A DNA stretch of 64,000 bases from CAXBES01 sp963974915 (GTDB lineage: Bacteria > Bacteroidota > Bacteroidia > Flavobacteriales > Flavobacteriaceae): the NCBI GenBank assembly GCA_963974915.1, contig CAXBES010000001.1, forward strand, positions 340,430 through 404,429, given 5' to 3'. A program made the position numbers and the translations under genes. The notes beneath the pieces were generated by a model. It was not told the origin of the DNA and ran no database searches. It was given only the letters and a program-made list of their open reading frames with translations. Of the stretch, positions 51,941-58,844 are shown piece after piece (position 1 is the first letter of the stretch; each line of letters begins with the position of its first letter).

Positions 51941-52210
51941 ATGGATAAATTTAAAATTCTTGAGAACGAACTGCAAAATGTAATCGATATGTATGCTAGT
52001 TATTTCATAAACGAGGGCGATAGCTTTAAAGGCATTTTAGAAAATATTAAACTATACGAAGAGAATAAAAAAAATATCCTCAAGGAATTGAACAAGCCAC
52101 TAGATCAATTTTTATTAAACCATGAACAAAACATGACTATATCTGAAAAAGATAAATTTAATGCAATCGCAAAAAGGTATGAAAGAAAACTTATTTATAA
52201 TCAGAAATAA
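51941..52210 (+). CDS. cassette 2: small helical protein
   Basis: An 89-residue soluble protein, predicted mostly helical, rich in Lys, Glu and Asn (NIKLYEENKKNILKELNKP). No signal or membrane segment. Its 3' end overlaps the oppositely transcribed 49-residue gene by 20 bases. Unknown family. The pair of small convergent genes could be a toxin-antitoxin-like stabiliser, which cassette arrays often carry, but no known motif supports this. Confidence 0.55.
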   Translation: MDKFKILENELQNVIDMYASYFINEGDSFKGILENIKLYEENKKNILKELNKPLDQFLLNHEQNMTISEKDKFNAIAKRYERKLIYNQK

Positions 52211-52340
52211 GGCTAACTCTCATATTTAAACCATACTTGTTAAGTTCATCATTTAGTTTATCCGCTTTTATTAGGATGTTTTTTACTGTAGATATTTCTT
52301 GATCAGAAACTCGTTGTGTTAAACTTTCTTTCTCTTCCAT
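52191..52340 (-). CDS. cassette 2: counter-transcribed 49-residue protein
   Basis: Reads MEEKESLTQRVSDQEISTVK, then a helical Lys/Asn-rich end (LNDELNKYGLNMRV). It is the only gene I support on the minus strand within the array. On that strand a TACCTTTG box (52360-52367) lies 20 bases before its ATG, so it has its own promoter and does not depend on read-through from the array start. Function unknown. Confidence 0.5.
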   Translation of the reverse strand: MEEKESLTQRVSDQEISTVKNILIKADKLNDELNKYGLNMRVSLISDYK

Positions 52341-52359
52341 CTCAATCTTAATTTATAGA

Positions 52360-52367
52360 CAAAGGTA
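52360..52367 (-). promoter_or_regulatory. -7 box for the counter-transcribed cassette gene
   Basis: Minus-strand TACCTTTG, matching TAnnTTTG, 20 bases upstream of the 49-residue ORF. Confidence 0.45.
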
Positions 52368-52532
52368 GATTACCGTTATCGTTTGTTACTATTCGTTTTC
52401 TACTTACTCAATGAAAAAATAGCTAGAAATAAGCACCTTTGCGCTCGCTATTTTTATGGTTTACTTTCTTAATTCTTGTCACTTCTCCTGTGTATTAGTT
52501 TCTAACACTTACCGAAAATTCAGTACATTTAC

Positions 52533-52672
52533 CGCAGATAACAATGAATATAAATCATTACTGCGTAATGGGTTCTTTTTTTGTTCGTTCCTCTTTCGAC
52601 TACTCTCGCATTTCAAATAAATTTGATGCGACCGTCGACCGTAACGAATTCATATTCCCCTTCGTTGGGCAC
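52533..52672 (+). repeat. attC-like site 2
   Basis: Left block CGCAGATAAC (complement of cassette 2 start), right block GTTGGGCACA (cassette 3 start). Arms GAATATAAATCATTACTG and GTAACGAATTCATATTC pair with extrahelical bases. The loop holds a T-rich stretch. Confidence 0.75.
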
Positions 52673-52692
52673 AATATCCGAACAGAACGCAA

Positions 52693-52932
52693 ATGAAAGA
52701 AAATAAAGATAGAGTGATAATCGCAAGTGACGTAAATGAACGTGACGGAATCGGAGTTGAAATCTATCGAAACAACGAGTTGATTGCGGAAATTTTCAGA
52801 GACGACACAGAAAAAACCAGAACAATACGAATTTTTAAAGAAAATATTTCACTTGAATTAATGGAGGAATGTATTCAAACCTTCAAAAAGGAAATTCCTT
52901 GGGAATTTATAGAATATGACGAAACTGACTAA
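52693..52932 (+). CDS. cassette 3: small acidic protein
   Basis: A 79-residue soluble protein (VNERDGIGVEIYRNNELIAEIF, then KKEIPWEFIEYD) with an alpha/beta pattern. I know similar short proteins from Bacteroidota cassettes and immunity-like genes but cannot name a family. Its stop overlaps the next ORF by 17 bases, so the two are translationally coupled within one cassette. Confidence 0.55.
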   Translation: MKENKDRVIIASDVNERDGIGVEIYRNNELIAEIFRDDTEKTRTIRIFKENISLELMEECIQTFKKEIPWEFIEYDETD

Positions 52933-53248
52933 AATATTACTGACAATTCCATCAATTATCGGAATTGCTTATATGTTGACTTTTATGAGTGTTGATTTTT
53001 TCAAATGGATTACGAATAATGTTGTAGAATTTGAATATCAAGCACCAATTGTAAACGGACTGATTTTAATACAAATCGGATATCTGATTTACCGACTTTG
53101 GAATTATAAAAATGTGGAGAAAAAAACAAAAACTGAATGGACTTGGCTTTTAGTAATATTCAATTTCATTTCAAGTTTATTCTTCATTTGGAAAAAAGAT
53201 GCTGAATTAAATAAAATGAATAAAAATACTGTGCCCAACAATGTATAA
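52916..53248 (+). CDS. cassette 3: membrane protein with about three helices
   Basis: A 110-residue protein with hydrophobic segments near residues 7-28, 43-62 and 74-93, then a short charged tail. Overlap with the preceding ORF indicates a two-gene cassette. Its stop lies inside the closing part of the cassette: the coding region runs past the 10-base block at 53230-53239, so the palindrome's left edge encodes its last residues. Function unknown. Confidence 0.6.
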   Translation: MTKLTKILLTIPSIIGIAYMLTFMSVDFFKWITNNVVEFEYQAPIVNGLILIQIGYLIYRLWNYKNVEKKTKTEWTWLLVIFNFISSLFFIWKKDAELNKMNKNTVPNNV

Positions 53249-53368
53249 CCGCAATTACGGCGGATTCGACTACGTCCGAATCCACTCGGAATTGCTAACG
53301 CCAGTTCTTAACCGAAAATCATTAACTTTAAACCCGTAACTGACGGTTATACGAGACCGTTAGCAAAC
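53230..53368 (+). repeat. attC-like site 3
   Basis: Left block TGTGCCCAAC, complement of cassette 3 start GTTGGGCACA; right block GTTAGCAAAC. Arms GTATAACCG and CGGTTATAC pair. The gene 52916-53248 ends inside this site. Confidence 0.78.
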
Positions 53369-53382
53369 ATTAAATTGAAATC

Positions 53383-54234
53383 ATGAAAAAATTACTCCGT
53401 TTTATTAAAGCCAAAATCGTCTTAATTGTTATCTTCTTAAGTTTCAATATGTTTGGGCAGTGTCCGCCAGATGGCTTTTTATACTTGATAACTCAAGAAG
53501 ATGTTGACAATTTTATAATTGATTACCCAAGTTGTACAGAACTACAGTCTTTGTTAATCGGCGATCTCATACCAAGTACAATTTCAAATTTGGACGGTTT
53601 AATCAATTTGGAAAGAGTCGATTGGCTTCAATTGACCAATGTACCTATCACTAATCTACAAGGTTTAAATAATATACAATCAATAGGAAGATTCGTAGTA
53701 TATTATGTTCCTGACCTTCTAAGTTTTGAAGGGTTAGATAGTCTAGAGACTGTCGATGGACAAGAATTCAGAATTGAACTATGTAATTCCATAACAAGCT
53801 TCGCTGGTTTAGAAAACCTAAACTCTTTCGATGGTGATTACTTTACAATTGATGAAAACAACAACCTTAACGATTCTAATGGTTTGAACTGTTATTTTTT
53901 CAGTGAAGATTTTAGAAACAGCGTTATTAATTATACCGTACAATCCAGTTTAAATCAATCGATCTTTGATAACTGTGGAATATCATTATCATTAGGAGAA
54001 TTCAACCAAAATAACATTTACCTTTATCCTAATCCGACGAAGAACCATTTAAATATTAATAATTCAGAACATATAAAGGAAATTCGAATTTATGACTTGA
54101 CTGGAAGGTTAGTAAAATCCAAAATTTCAAATTTTAAAATAGTTGATTTATCTAGTATTTCATCAGGAGAATATATTCTACAAATTGATTTAGATTCGAA
54201 CATAGTTCTAAATAAAAAACTAATTATCGAATAA
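53383..54234 (+). CDS. cassette 4: T9SS-secreted leucine-rich-type surface protein
   Basis: A 283-residue protein with a signal peptide (FIKAKIVLIVIFLSFNMFGQ). The central part has receptor-L/leucine-rich-like repeats (SNLDGLINLERVDWLQLTNV, then LQGLNNIQSIGRF). Residues about 208-283 form a type A T9SS C-terminal sorting domain (NNIYLYPNPTKNHLNI, then IRIYDLTGRLV and SSGEYILQI). The protein should be exported by the type IX system and attached at the cell surface or released. A mobile cassette carrying a complete T9SS substrate points to an origin within Bacteroidota. Confidence 0.78.
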   Translation: MKKLLRFIKAKIVLIVIFLSFNMFGQCPPDGFLYLITQEDVDNFIIDYPSCTELQSLLIGDLIPSTISNLDGLINLERVDWLQLTNVPITNLQGLNNIQSIGRFVVYYVPDLLSFEGLDSLETVDGQEFRIELCNSITSFAGLENLNSFDGDYFTIDENNNLNDSNGLNCYFFSEDFRNSVINYTVQSSLNQSIFDNCGISLSLGEFNQNNIYLYPNPTKNHLNINNSEHIKEIRIYDLTGRLVKSKISNFKIVDLSSISSGEYILQIDLDSNIVLNKKLIIE

Positions 54235-54249
54235 ATAATTAAACGTAAC

Positions 54250-54473
54250 GTTTGCTAACAACGTATAACGCTAATGGCTTTGTTGGTTAACTGATTTAAT
54301 AATCTTACAAATATTTAACTATCTTTAAATCCGACAAAAACGTAAAAACGGCTCTGCCGTCGCTTCTGAGTCGCACGCAGCTACGCTGCTGCCAACATTT
54401 GCTCCGCAAATTTTGTCCACGCCAACTCAAAGCCGCCAGACGCCACTAGCGTTATACAAACTCGTTATACTTT
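54250..54473 (+). repeat. attC-like site 4 (long form, 224 bases)
   Basis: Left block GTTTGCTAAC, complement of cassette 4 start GTTAGCAAAC; right block GTTATACTTT. Outer arms AACGTATAACGCTAATGGC and GCCACTAGCGTTATAC pair. The extended loop holds several small hairpins (for example TTTGCTCCGCAAA at 54400-54412) and a TATCTTTA box at 54320-54327. Confidence 0.8.
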
Positions 54474-54814
54474 ATGCTTCTTGATCATTACAAACCTGAA
54501 ATTTAGAGGTCTTTTATTTTCTAATAAATTGAACTTTTAGCTTTAAATCATTCGCTCCCACTCTTGCTCCGAAAACTGAGTTTTGAATATTGTTTCGCTA
54601 GTTTGTTGAACGGTTCACTCATACGCGGATTATGACGCTGAATAAAACTCTGAAAAATAAACTGAAAATTCACTCATATTCCGAAGTCACTCTTGCTCCG
54701 AGCAAAACGTACATTGAAATTCGTTCAATAATCAAATTTGACCACTCTGTCCCGTAGGACGCAATCGAAGACGCTGACGCAAATAATAAAATAGAGAGAG
54801 CACAAAAGTATAAC
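54464..54814 (+). other. cassette 5: no gene found
   Basis: About 350 bases between matched blocks GTTATACTTT (54464-54473) and AAAGTATAAC (54805-54814). I find no ORF of useful length on either strand and no promoter box. Short repeated pieces such as CACTCTTGCTCCGA and CACTCATA recur, suggesting decayed or structural sequence. It could encode an RNA or be a decayed cassette. Confidence 0.65.
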
Positions 54815-54941
54815 AACGTATAACGCTCATTGCATTTGTTGGCTAAAAGAGTTTCGTTTCCTACTTTTTACTATCTTTAATCCCAACCCAAAATAAAAGA
54901 ACAAAAACGCAACGAAGCGTTATACAAACTCGTTGGCTGTA
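54805..54941 (+). repeat. attC-like site 5
   Basis: Left block AAAGTATAAC, right block GTTGGCTGTA. Arms AACGTATAACGCT and AGCGTTATAC pair. The loop holds CCTACTTTTTACTATCTTTA, shared with site 7. Confidence 0.8.
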
Positions 54942-55002
54942 ATATAAAATAAATCCGTTAATAGATTAAATTTACTACATTTAGAATAAATTTTAAATCA
55001 AA

Positions 55003-55962
55003 ATGACCAACAATTTACCAGAAGATGATAATATCACTAAAATAAAAAAATGGTTTAAAAGAAATTTAACTTGGGTTTATTTTACAGTAGCCATTATTTT
55101 TATTCTATTTCCAAACACAAGTTATTCGCCTTTTAATGAATATTGGAATAATCTATTACAAAAAATTGGATTTGTCGGATTAACTTCAGGAGTATTTGCA
55201 AGTGTACTTAAATCAATCCAATTTACTGGATTATTTCAAGAAGAACTTACTAAAATTATTTCAGGAAATGAATTTTTAAACAACAGAAAAGATTTACCTG
55301 ATCTATGGAAAAAAATTTCTAAATCTATTTATGCCGAAAAATTTCCAGAAATTAGTGACCTGCTTCAAGATAGAATATTGGAAACTTACTTCCCAATGGA
55401 TACACATCATTACAACGAAGATTTGATAGTATCAATAGTGATTCACGAAATTGATAAAGACTTCATTATTAATTACACGCAAACCATAGAATATAACGCT
55501 ATATTAGATTCAGAAAAGAATCAATCTAATATTGTTTATACAGATACAATAACAGATGACAAAGGCGTAGAAGAAAAAAATGAACTATTATCATTTAAAA
55601 TTGATGGCACAGAAGTTGATTTAGATAAATGCAGAGAAGTAAAAAGAGAAGATGGTAAAATTAAATACATACATAAAGTGCCAATTACTGGTAAAAAGAA
55701 ATTTAAAATCTTTTTAAAAGTTAAAAACACCTACTCTTTAAAAGGCGAGAATGTAAAATTATTAAGATTTAACACAATAACAAAAAATGTAGATTTAACA
55801 GTTTCTCACAATAAAGACATAGATGTTTCGTTTTTTAATGTAGGTTTGGTAAATGATTTTGAACCAATCCATACAGATATTGAAAACACATTAAGTAGAA
55901 GACATAGAGACGACTTAATATTACCTAGACAAGGTTTTGGATTAAGCTTTAACAAAAAATAA
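55003..55962 (+). CDS. cassette 6: membrane protein with two N-terminal helices and a cytoplasmic beta-rich domain
   Basis: A 319-residue protein. Residues about 21-43 and 53-75 are hydrophobic helices; the remainder (about 95-319) is soluble with a helical part followed by beta-like sequence (DLIVSIVIHEIDKDFIINYT). The architecture of two helices with a large cytoplasmic domain recalls membrane-acting effectors of phage defence systems, but I recognise no specific family. It is followed in the same cassette by a 16-residue ORF that has its own promoter box and a terminator. Confidence 0.62.
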   Translation: MTNNLPEDDNITKIKKWFKRNLTWVYFTVAIIFILFPNTSYSPFNEYWNNLLQKIGFVGLTSGVFASVLKSIQFTGLFQEELTKIISGNEFLNNRKDLPDLWKKISKSIYAEKFPEISDLLQDRILETYFPMDTHHYNEDLIVSIVIHEIDKDFIINYTQTIEYNAILDSEKNQSNIVYTDTITDDKGVEEKNELLSFKIDGTEVDLDKCREVKREDGKIKYIHKVPITGKKKFKIFLKVKNTYSLKGENVKLLRFNTITKNVDLTVSHNKDIDVSFFNVGLVNDFEPIHTDIENTLSRRHRDDLILPRQGFGLSFNKK

Positions 55963-55985
55963 ATACTAAATAAATAATATTAATA

Positions 55986-55993
55986 TATATTTG
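55986..55993 (+). promoter_or_regulatory. -7 box inside cassette 6
   Basis: TATATTTG, exact TAnnTTTG match 41 bases before the 16-residue ORF; an internal promoter in the cassette. Confidence 0.5.
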
Positions 55994-56034
55994 TATAACA
56001 AAATCACTTAACTAATAAATAAAAACAAAGAATT

Positions 56035-56085
56035 ATGAAAGCAAACAAAAAAATTATTAATGGTAGTGACGGACTTGTAGGATAA
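56035..56085 (+). CDS. cassette 6: 16-residue ORF
   Basis: Encodes MKANKKIINGSDGLVG. A promoter box precedes it and a strong terminator follows 23 bases after the stop, making a compact expression unit. Whether it is translated, or whether the unit is a small RNA of roughly 130 bases, cannot be decided here. The basic start and glycine-rich end do not match any peptide family I know. Confidence 0.4.
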   Translation: MKANKKIINGSDGLVG

Positions 56086-56108
56086 AATTTAAACAATTAA
56101 ATATATTG

Positions 56109-56142
56109 AAAAGCTGAATAATTAATTTTATTCGGCTTTTTT
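56109..56142 (+). terminator. terminator inside cassette 6
   Basis: Stem AAAAGCTGAATAA/TTATTCGGCTTTT (56109-56121 with 56128-56140, one G-T pair) with a T run. It would stop read-through into cassette 7 and later cassettes. Confidence 0.85.
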
Positions 56143-56155
56143 GTTTTAAAAATAC

Positions 56156-56293
56156 TACAGCCAACAACGTATAAAATTAATTGCTTGGTTCTTGCCTACT
56201 TACGAAAATCCTCGCTGATTTTCTATCTGTGATTTATTTACTAAATTAGGTGCTTAACCACGCAACTAATCTTATACAAATCCGTTGTGCGTC
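56156..56293 (+). repeat. attC-like site 6
   Basis: Left block TACAGCCAAC, complement of cassette 6 start GTTGGCTGTA; right block GTTGTGCGTC. Inner hairpin GAAAATC/GATTTTC at 56204-56223. Confidence 0.8.
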
Positions 56294-56375
56294 ATATTAC
56301 AAACGACTGTAACAAAGACAAACGGGAAAGCTGAAAACCGATTAGAGTAAGCACTTAAACTAAAACTGACCAAAT

Positions 56376-56831
56376 ATGAAATCAACTTCAAAATTTCTAA
56401 TTACTTTGATTTGCTTTACAGTATGTTCAACTATTTCAGTATTCGGACAAACAACTGACGAACAAAAACTTTTGTATAAAACAGGAAATCCAGCAGATTG
56501 GCCAAAAGACCAAGATGCGGTTGTATCTGCACCAAATAATCATAAAATATTATTAGAAAATGATGAAGTAAGAGTTTTAGAGGTAACTCTCTTACCGAAC
56601 GAAATTGAGCCTGTTCACCATCATCAATGGAAAAGTGTCTTATATATTTTGGAAGCTGGGGATTTTATTGACCGAGACGCAGAAGGAAATGTCATTATGG
56701 ATTCTCGGGAGTTACCTGAACCTCTTGTTTTTCCTTTGACAATGTATAAAGACCCTGAAGCACCTCATACCGTAGAGAACTTAAGCGATACGAAAACTAT
56801 CCGGCTGATAAGAGTAGAAATCAAACAATGA
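56376..56831 (+). CDS. cassette 7: exported cupin-domain protein
   Basis: A 151-residue protein with a signal peptide (KFLITLICFTVCSTISVFGQ). The cupin core shows metal-type histidines in PVHHHQWKSVLYILEAGDF and a second motif APHTVENLSDT. A small single-domain cupin may bind a metal and a small molecule; the activity is unknown. Its stop is eight bases before the closing block, so the cassette is tightly packed. Confidence 0.75.
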   Translation: MKSTSKFLITLICFTVCSTISVFGQTTDEQKLLYKTGNPADWPKDQDAVVSAPNNHKILLENDEVRVLEVTLLPNEIEPVHHHQWKSVLYILEAGDFIDRDAEGNVIMDSRELPEPLVFPLTMYKDPEAPHTVENLSDTKTIRLIRVEIKQ

Positions 56832-56837
56832 AATACG

Positions 56838-56973
56838 AACGCACAACAACGTATAACACTAATGCGAGGAGTTGGTTAAAAGAATTCTGTTTCCTACTTT
56901 TTACTATCTTTAGTCCAAACCCAAAATATAAGAACAAAAAACGCACTAGCGTTATACAAACTCGTTGTGGCAC
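56838..56973 (+). repeat. attC-like site 7
   Basis: Left block AACGCACAAC pairs with cassette 7 start GTTGTGCGTC at nine of ten bases; right block GTTGTGGCAC. Arms AACGTATAACACTAATGCG and CGCACTAGCGTTATAC pair; loop carries TATCTTTA at 56905-56912. Confidence 0.8.
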
Positions 56974-57074
56974 ATTTGACAAAAATCGTGATAACATTCA
57001 AATTGTCAATTAATTGTGAATAACGTAAACCGAAAAACTGCCGAATTATAAAAACTACTCTGTATTTTTAACGT

Positions 57075-57572
57075 ATGACAAATAAAATTTGGTATGAAAT
57101 GACCAATATAAAATATGGAGAAGTTTATTTAACAAAATATCTTGGACTTCAACGAACTTTTAAAAAAGGTTTCCAAATTATGACTTTGGTCGTTTCTTTG
57201 AGCGGAATAATCGGTTGGAAATATTTTGAGGATTATGTATGGATTGCATTTATATTGATAGCAATCGTTCAATTACTTCTACTAATTGAAAATCAAATAA
57301 TTCGCTCGGATAAAGAAATAGAAGAAATATCGAATTTAAGAATGATGTACACAAGATATTTCCACAAACTGGAAAAACTCTGGACTGAATACCAATATGA
57401 CCAAATTAAAGACAAAAAAGCAATAAAAAAGTATTTTGAGTTGCGAGAATCCGATTGGGAAAAAATTGAGGAATTGGATTGTAAGTTAAATATTAAAAAA
57501 TACGAACGATTAAGAAAAACGACTGAAATAGAAACGAATCATTATTTAAATAAATATCATATCGATGGCTAA
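57075..57572 (+). CDS. cassette 8: two-helix membrane protein with helical tail
   Basis: A 165-residue protein. Hydrophobic segments lie near residues 34-50 and 53-70; the rest (71-165) is a charged, helical cytoplasmic region (KEIEEISNLRMMYTRYFHKLEKLW). The architecture resembles 2TM SLATT-type proteins, several of which act as membrane-damaging effectors in nucleotide-signalling defence systems; the similarity is architectural only. It overlaps the following proline-rich ORF by eight bases. Confidence 0.6.
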   Translation: MTNKIWYEMTNIKYGEVYLTKYLGLQRTFKKGFQIMTLVVSLSGIIGWKYFEDYVWIAFILIAIVQLLLLIENQIIRSDKEIEEISNLRMMYTRYFHKLEKLWTEYQYDQIKDKKAIKKYFELRESDWEKIEELDCKLNIKKYERLRKTTEIETNHYLNKYHIDG

Positions 57573-57705
57573 ACAAAATAAACCAAGCAGACCAAGTGCA
57601 CCACAAGGAACACCAAGAAATAATCCAGGTAGCGGACTACCAAAACCTAAAGGACAAGTTCCTACAATGAGAAATCCGCCACCACCACCACCGAAAAAAA
57701 TATAA
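57565..57705 (+). CDS. cassette 8: small proline-rich protein (46 aa)
   Basis: Starts at the ATG inside the last codons of the preceding gene (overlap 57565-57572). It reads MAKQNKPSRPSAPQGTPRNN and ends in a run of six prolines before KKI. No cysteines, no hydrophobic core; intrinsically disordered and basic. The eight-base overlap and the fact that it fills the cassette to five bases before the closing block argue that it is a real coupled partner of the two-helix protein. Confidence 0.6.
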   Translation: MAKQNKPSRPSAPQGTPRNNPGSGLPKPKGQVPTMRNPPPPPPKKI

Positions 57706-57709
57706 AAAC

Positions 57710-57848
57710 GTGCCACAACACCGTGTATAATTCATTGCTAGTCCTAGCCTACTTGGAAATTCCTTCGGAATTTCCTCTGGTTCGTTTTTGTTTACTAAAT
57801 TAGTTGCTGAAACACGCAACGAAATCATACACAAACACGTTACCTGCA
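57710..57848 (+). repeat. attC-like site 8
   Basis: Left block GTGCCACAAC, complement of cassette 8 start GTTGTGGCAC; right block GTTACCTGCA. Outer arms nearly identical to sites 1 and 12. Inner hairpin GGAAATTCC/GGAATTTCC at 57755-57775. Confidence 0.83.
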
Positions 57849-57866
57849 AGCTGAAAACAACGAACA

Positions 57867-58277
57867 ATGGAGAATAAAATGGAACATATAAATCCAGATG
57901 GACTAATAAAAAATTCTGCGTTTTCTCAAATCATAACGACTGAAGGAAACGGAAAGACAATTTATATCGGTGGACAAAATGCAGTAAATGGAAACGGAGA
58001 AATTGTAGGAAAAAATGATATTTTACAGCAAACCGAGCAAGTAATGAAAAACCTTGAAATTGCTCTTAAATCTTGTGGAGTAAATTTTGAAAGTTTAGTG
58101 AAATTAAGCATTCATATTGTCCAAGGGCAGAATGCTTATGGTGCATTTCAAGTTTCACAGAAATTTTTAGGACAAAACCCAAACCCACCGATTATTACAG
58201 TTTTGTACGTTACAGGACTAATAAATCCAGAATTTTTAATTGAAATTGACGCGATAGCATTTAAACCTGAAAAATAA
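57867..58277 (+). CDS. cassette 9: Rid family protein (YjgF/YER057c/UK114) without the usual arginine
   Basis: A 136-residue Rid protein (IYIGGQNAVNGNGEIVGKNDILQQTEQVMKNL, then VKLSIHIVQ). RidA proteins clear reactive enamine/imine intermediates and need an arginine in the segment before the last strand. Here that segment reads NPPIITVLYVTGL and has no arginine, so it likely belongs to a Rid subgroup with a different activity. An ATG four codons downstream (57879) is an alternative start. The SRPBCC gene begins four bases after the stop, in the same cassette. Confidence 0.82.
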   Translation: MENKMEHINPDGLIKNSAFSQIITTEGNGKTIYIGGQNAVNGNGEIVGKNDILQQTEQVMKNLEIALKSCGVNFESLVKLSIHIVQGQNAYGAFQVSQKFLGQNPNPPIITVLYVTGLINPEFLIEIDAIAFKPEK

Positions 58278-58281
58278 GAAA

Positions 58282-58698
58282 ATGGAAAATCAAGTCGGAA
58301 AAACCAAAGACGTAGGATTTCAATTCGGAATAAGGAAAACCTTTCCTGTTTCGACTGAAAAGGTTTGGGACTTTTTATTTTCAAAAAATGGACTAAAAAT
58401 TTGGTTGGGTAAATTGAAAAATGAACTTGAAATTAAAAAAGAATACGAAACTGAAAATGGCATAACAGGACTTGTCCGTGTTTTTAAAGCAAATTCCCAT
58501 ATTCGACTGAATTGGAAACCGAAAAATTGGGAAAATATGTCAACAATTCAAATTAGAGTCATTGGAAATCAAGAAAAGACAACAGTTGCAATTCACCAAG
58601 AGAAATTATTGAACGCTGAACAGAGAGCAGAAATGAAAGAACATTGGAACGAAATAATGAACAAAATAGGAACTGAAATAAAAAAAGCCAGCAGGTAA
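58282..58698 (+). CDS. cassette 9: SRPBCC/AHSA1-type protein
   Basis: A 138-residue START-like fold protein. VSTEKVWDFLFSKNGLKIWLG is the typical opening of AHSA1/polyketide-cyclase-like SRPBCC proteins; HIRLNWKPKNWENMSTIQIRVI and LNAEQRAEMKEHWNEIMNKI complete the fold. Such proteins bind hydrophobic ligands; function unknown. Its stop codon TAA is part of the closing block GCAGGTAAC, so the gene ends inside the recombination site. Confidence 0.75.
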   Translation: MENQVGKTKDVGFQFGIRKTFPVSTEKVWDFLFSKNGLKIWLGKLKNELEIKKEYETENGITGLVRVFKANSHIRLNWKPKNWENMSTIQIRVIGNQEKTTVAIHQEKLLNAEQRAEMKEHWNEIMNKIGTEIKKASR

Positions 58699-58826
58699 CA
58701 ATGTATATAAAAAATAGGCGATTTAGTGCTGAATTCGAGGAGTTTAGCTCGTATCAAAGTTTGTGCTTAGCCGAAAGTTTAGTGCTTCGTATCCGCCTAC
58801 TTTTCATATACTAACCGTTGTGCAAC
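58690..58826 (+). repeat. attC-like site 9
   Basis: Left block AGCAGGTAAC pairs with cassette 9 start GTTACCTGCA at nine of ten bases; right block GTTGTGCAAC. Arms AATGTATAT...AATAGGCG and CGCCTACTTTTCATATAC pair. Confidence 0.76.
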
Positions 58827-58844
58827 ATTTAGAAAAAAACGAAT

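Noticed and set aside
57637..57867. Minus-strand frame over attC-like site 8
   Set aside because: Similar frames appear over other sites (51677-51976, 60153-60338) because the palindrome is open in that frame; the translations follow site sequence and not a gene.
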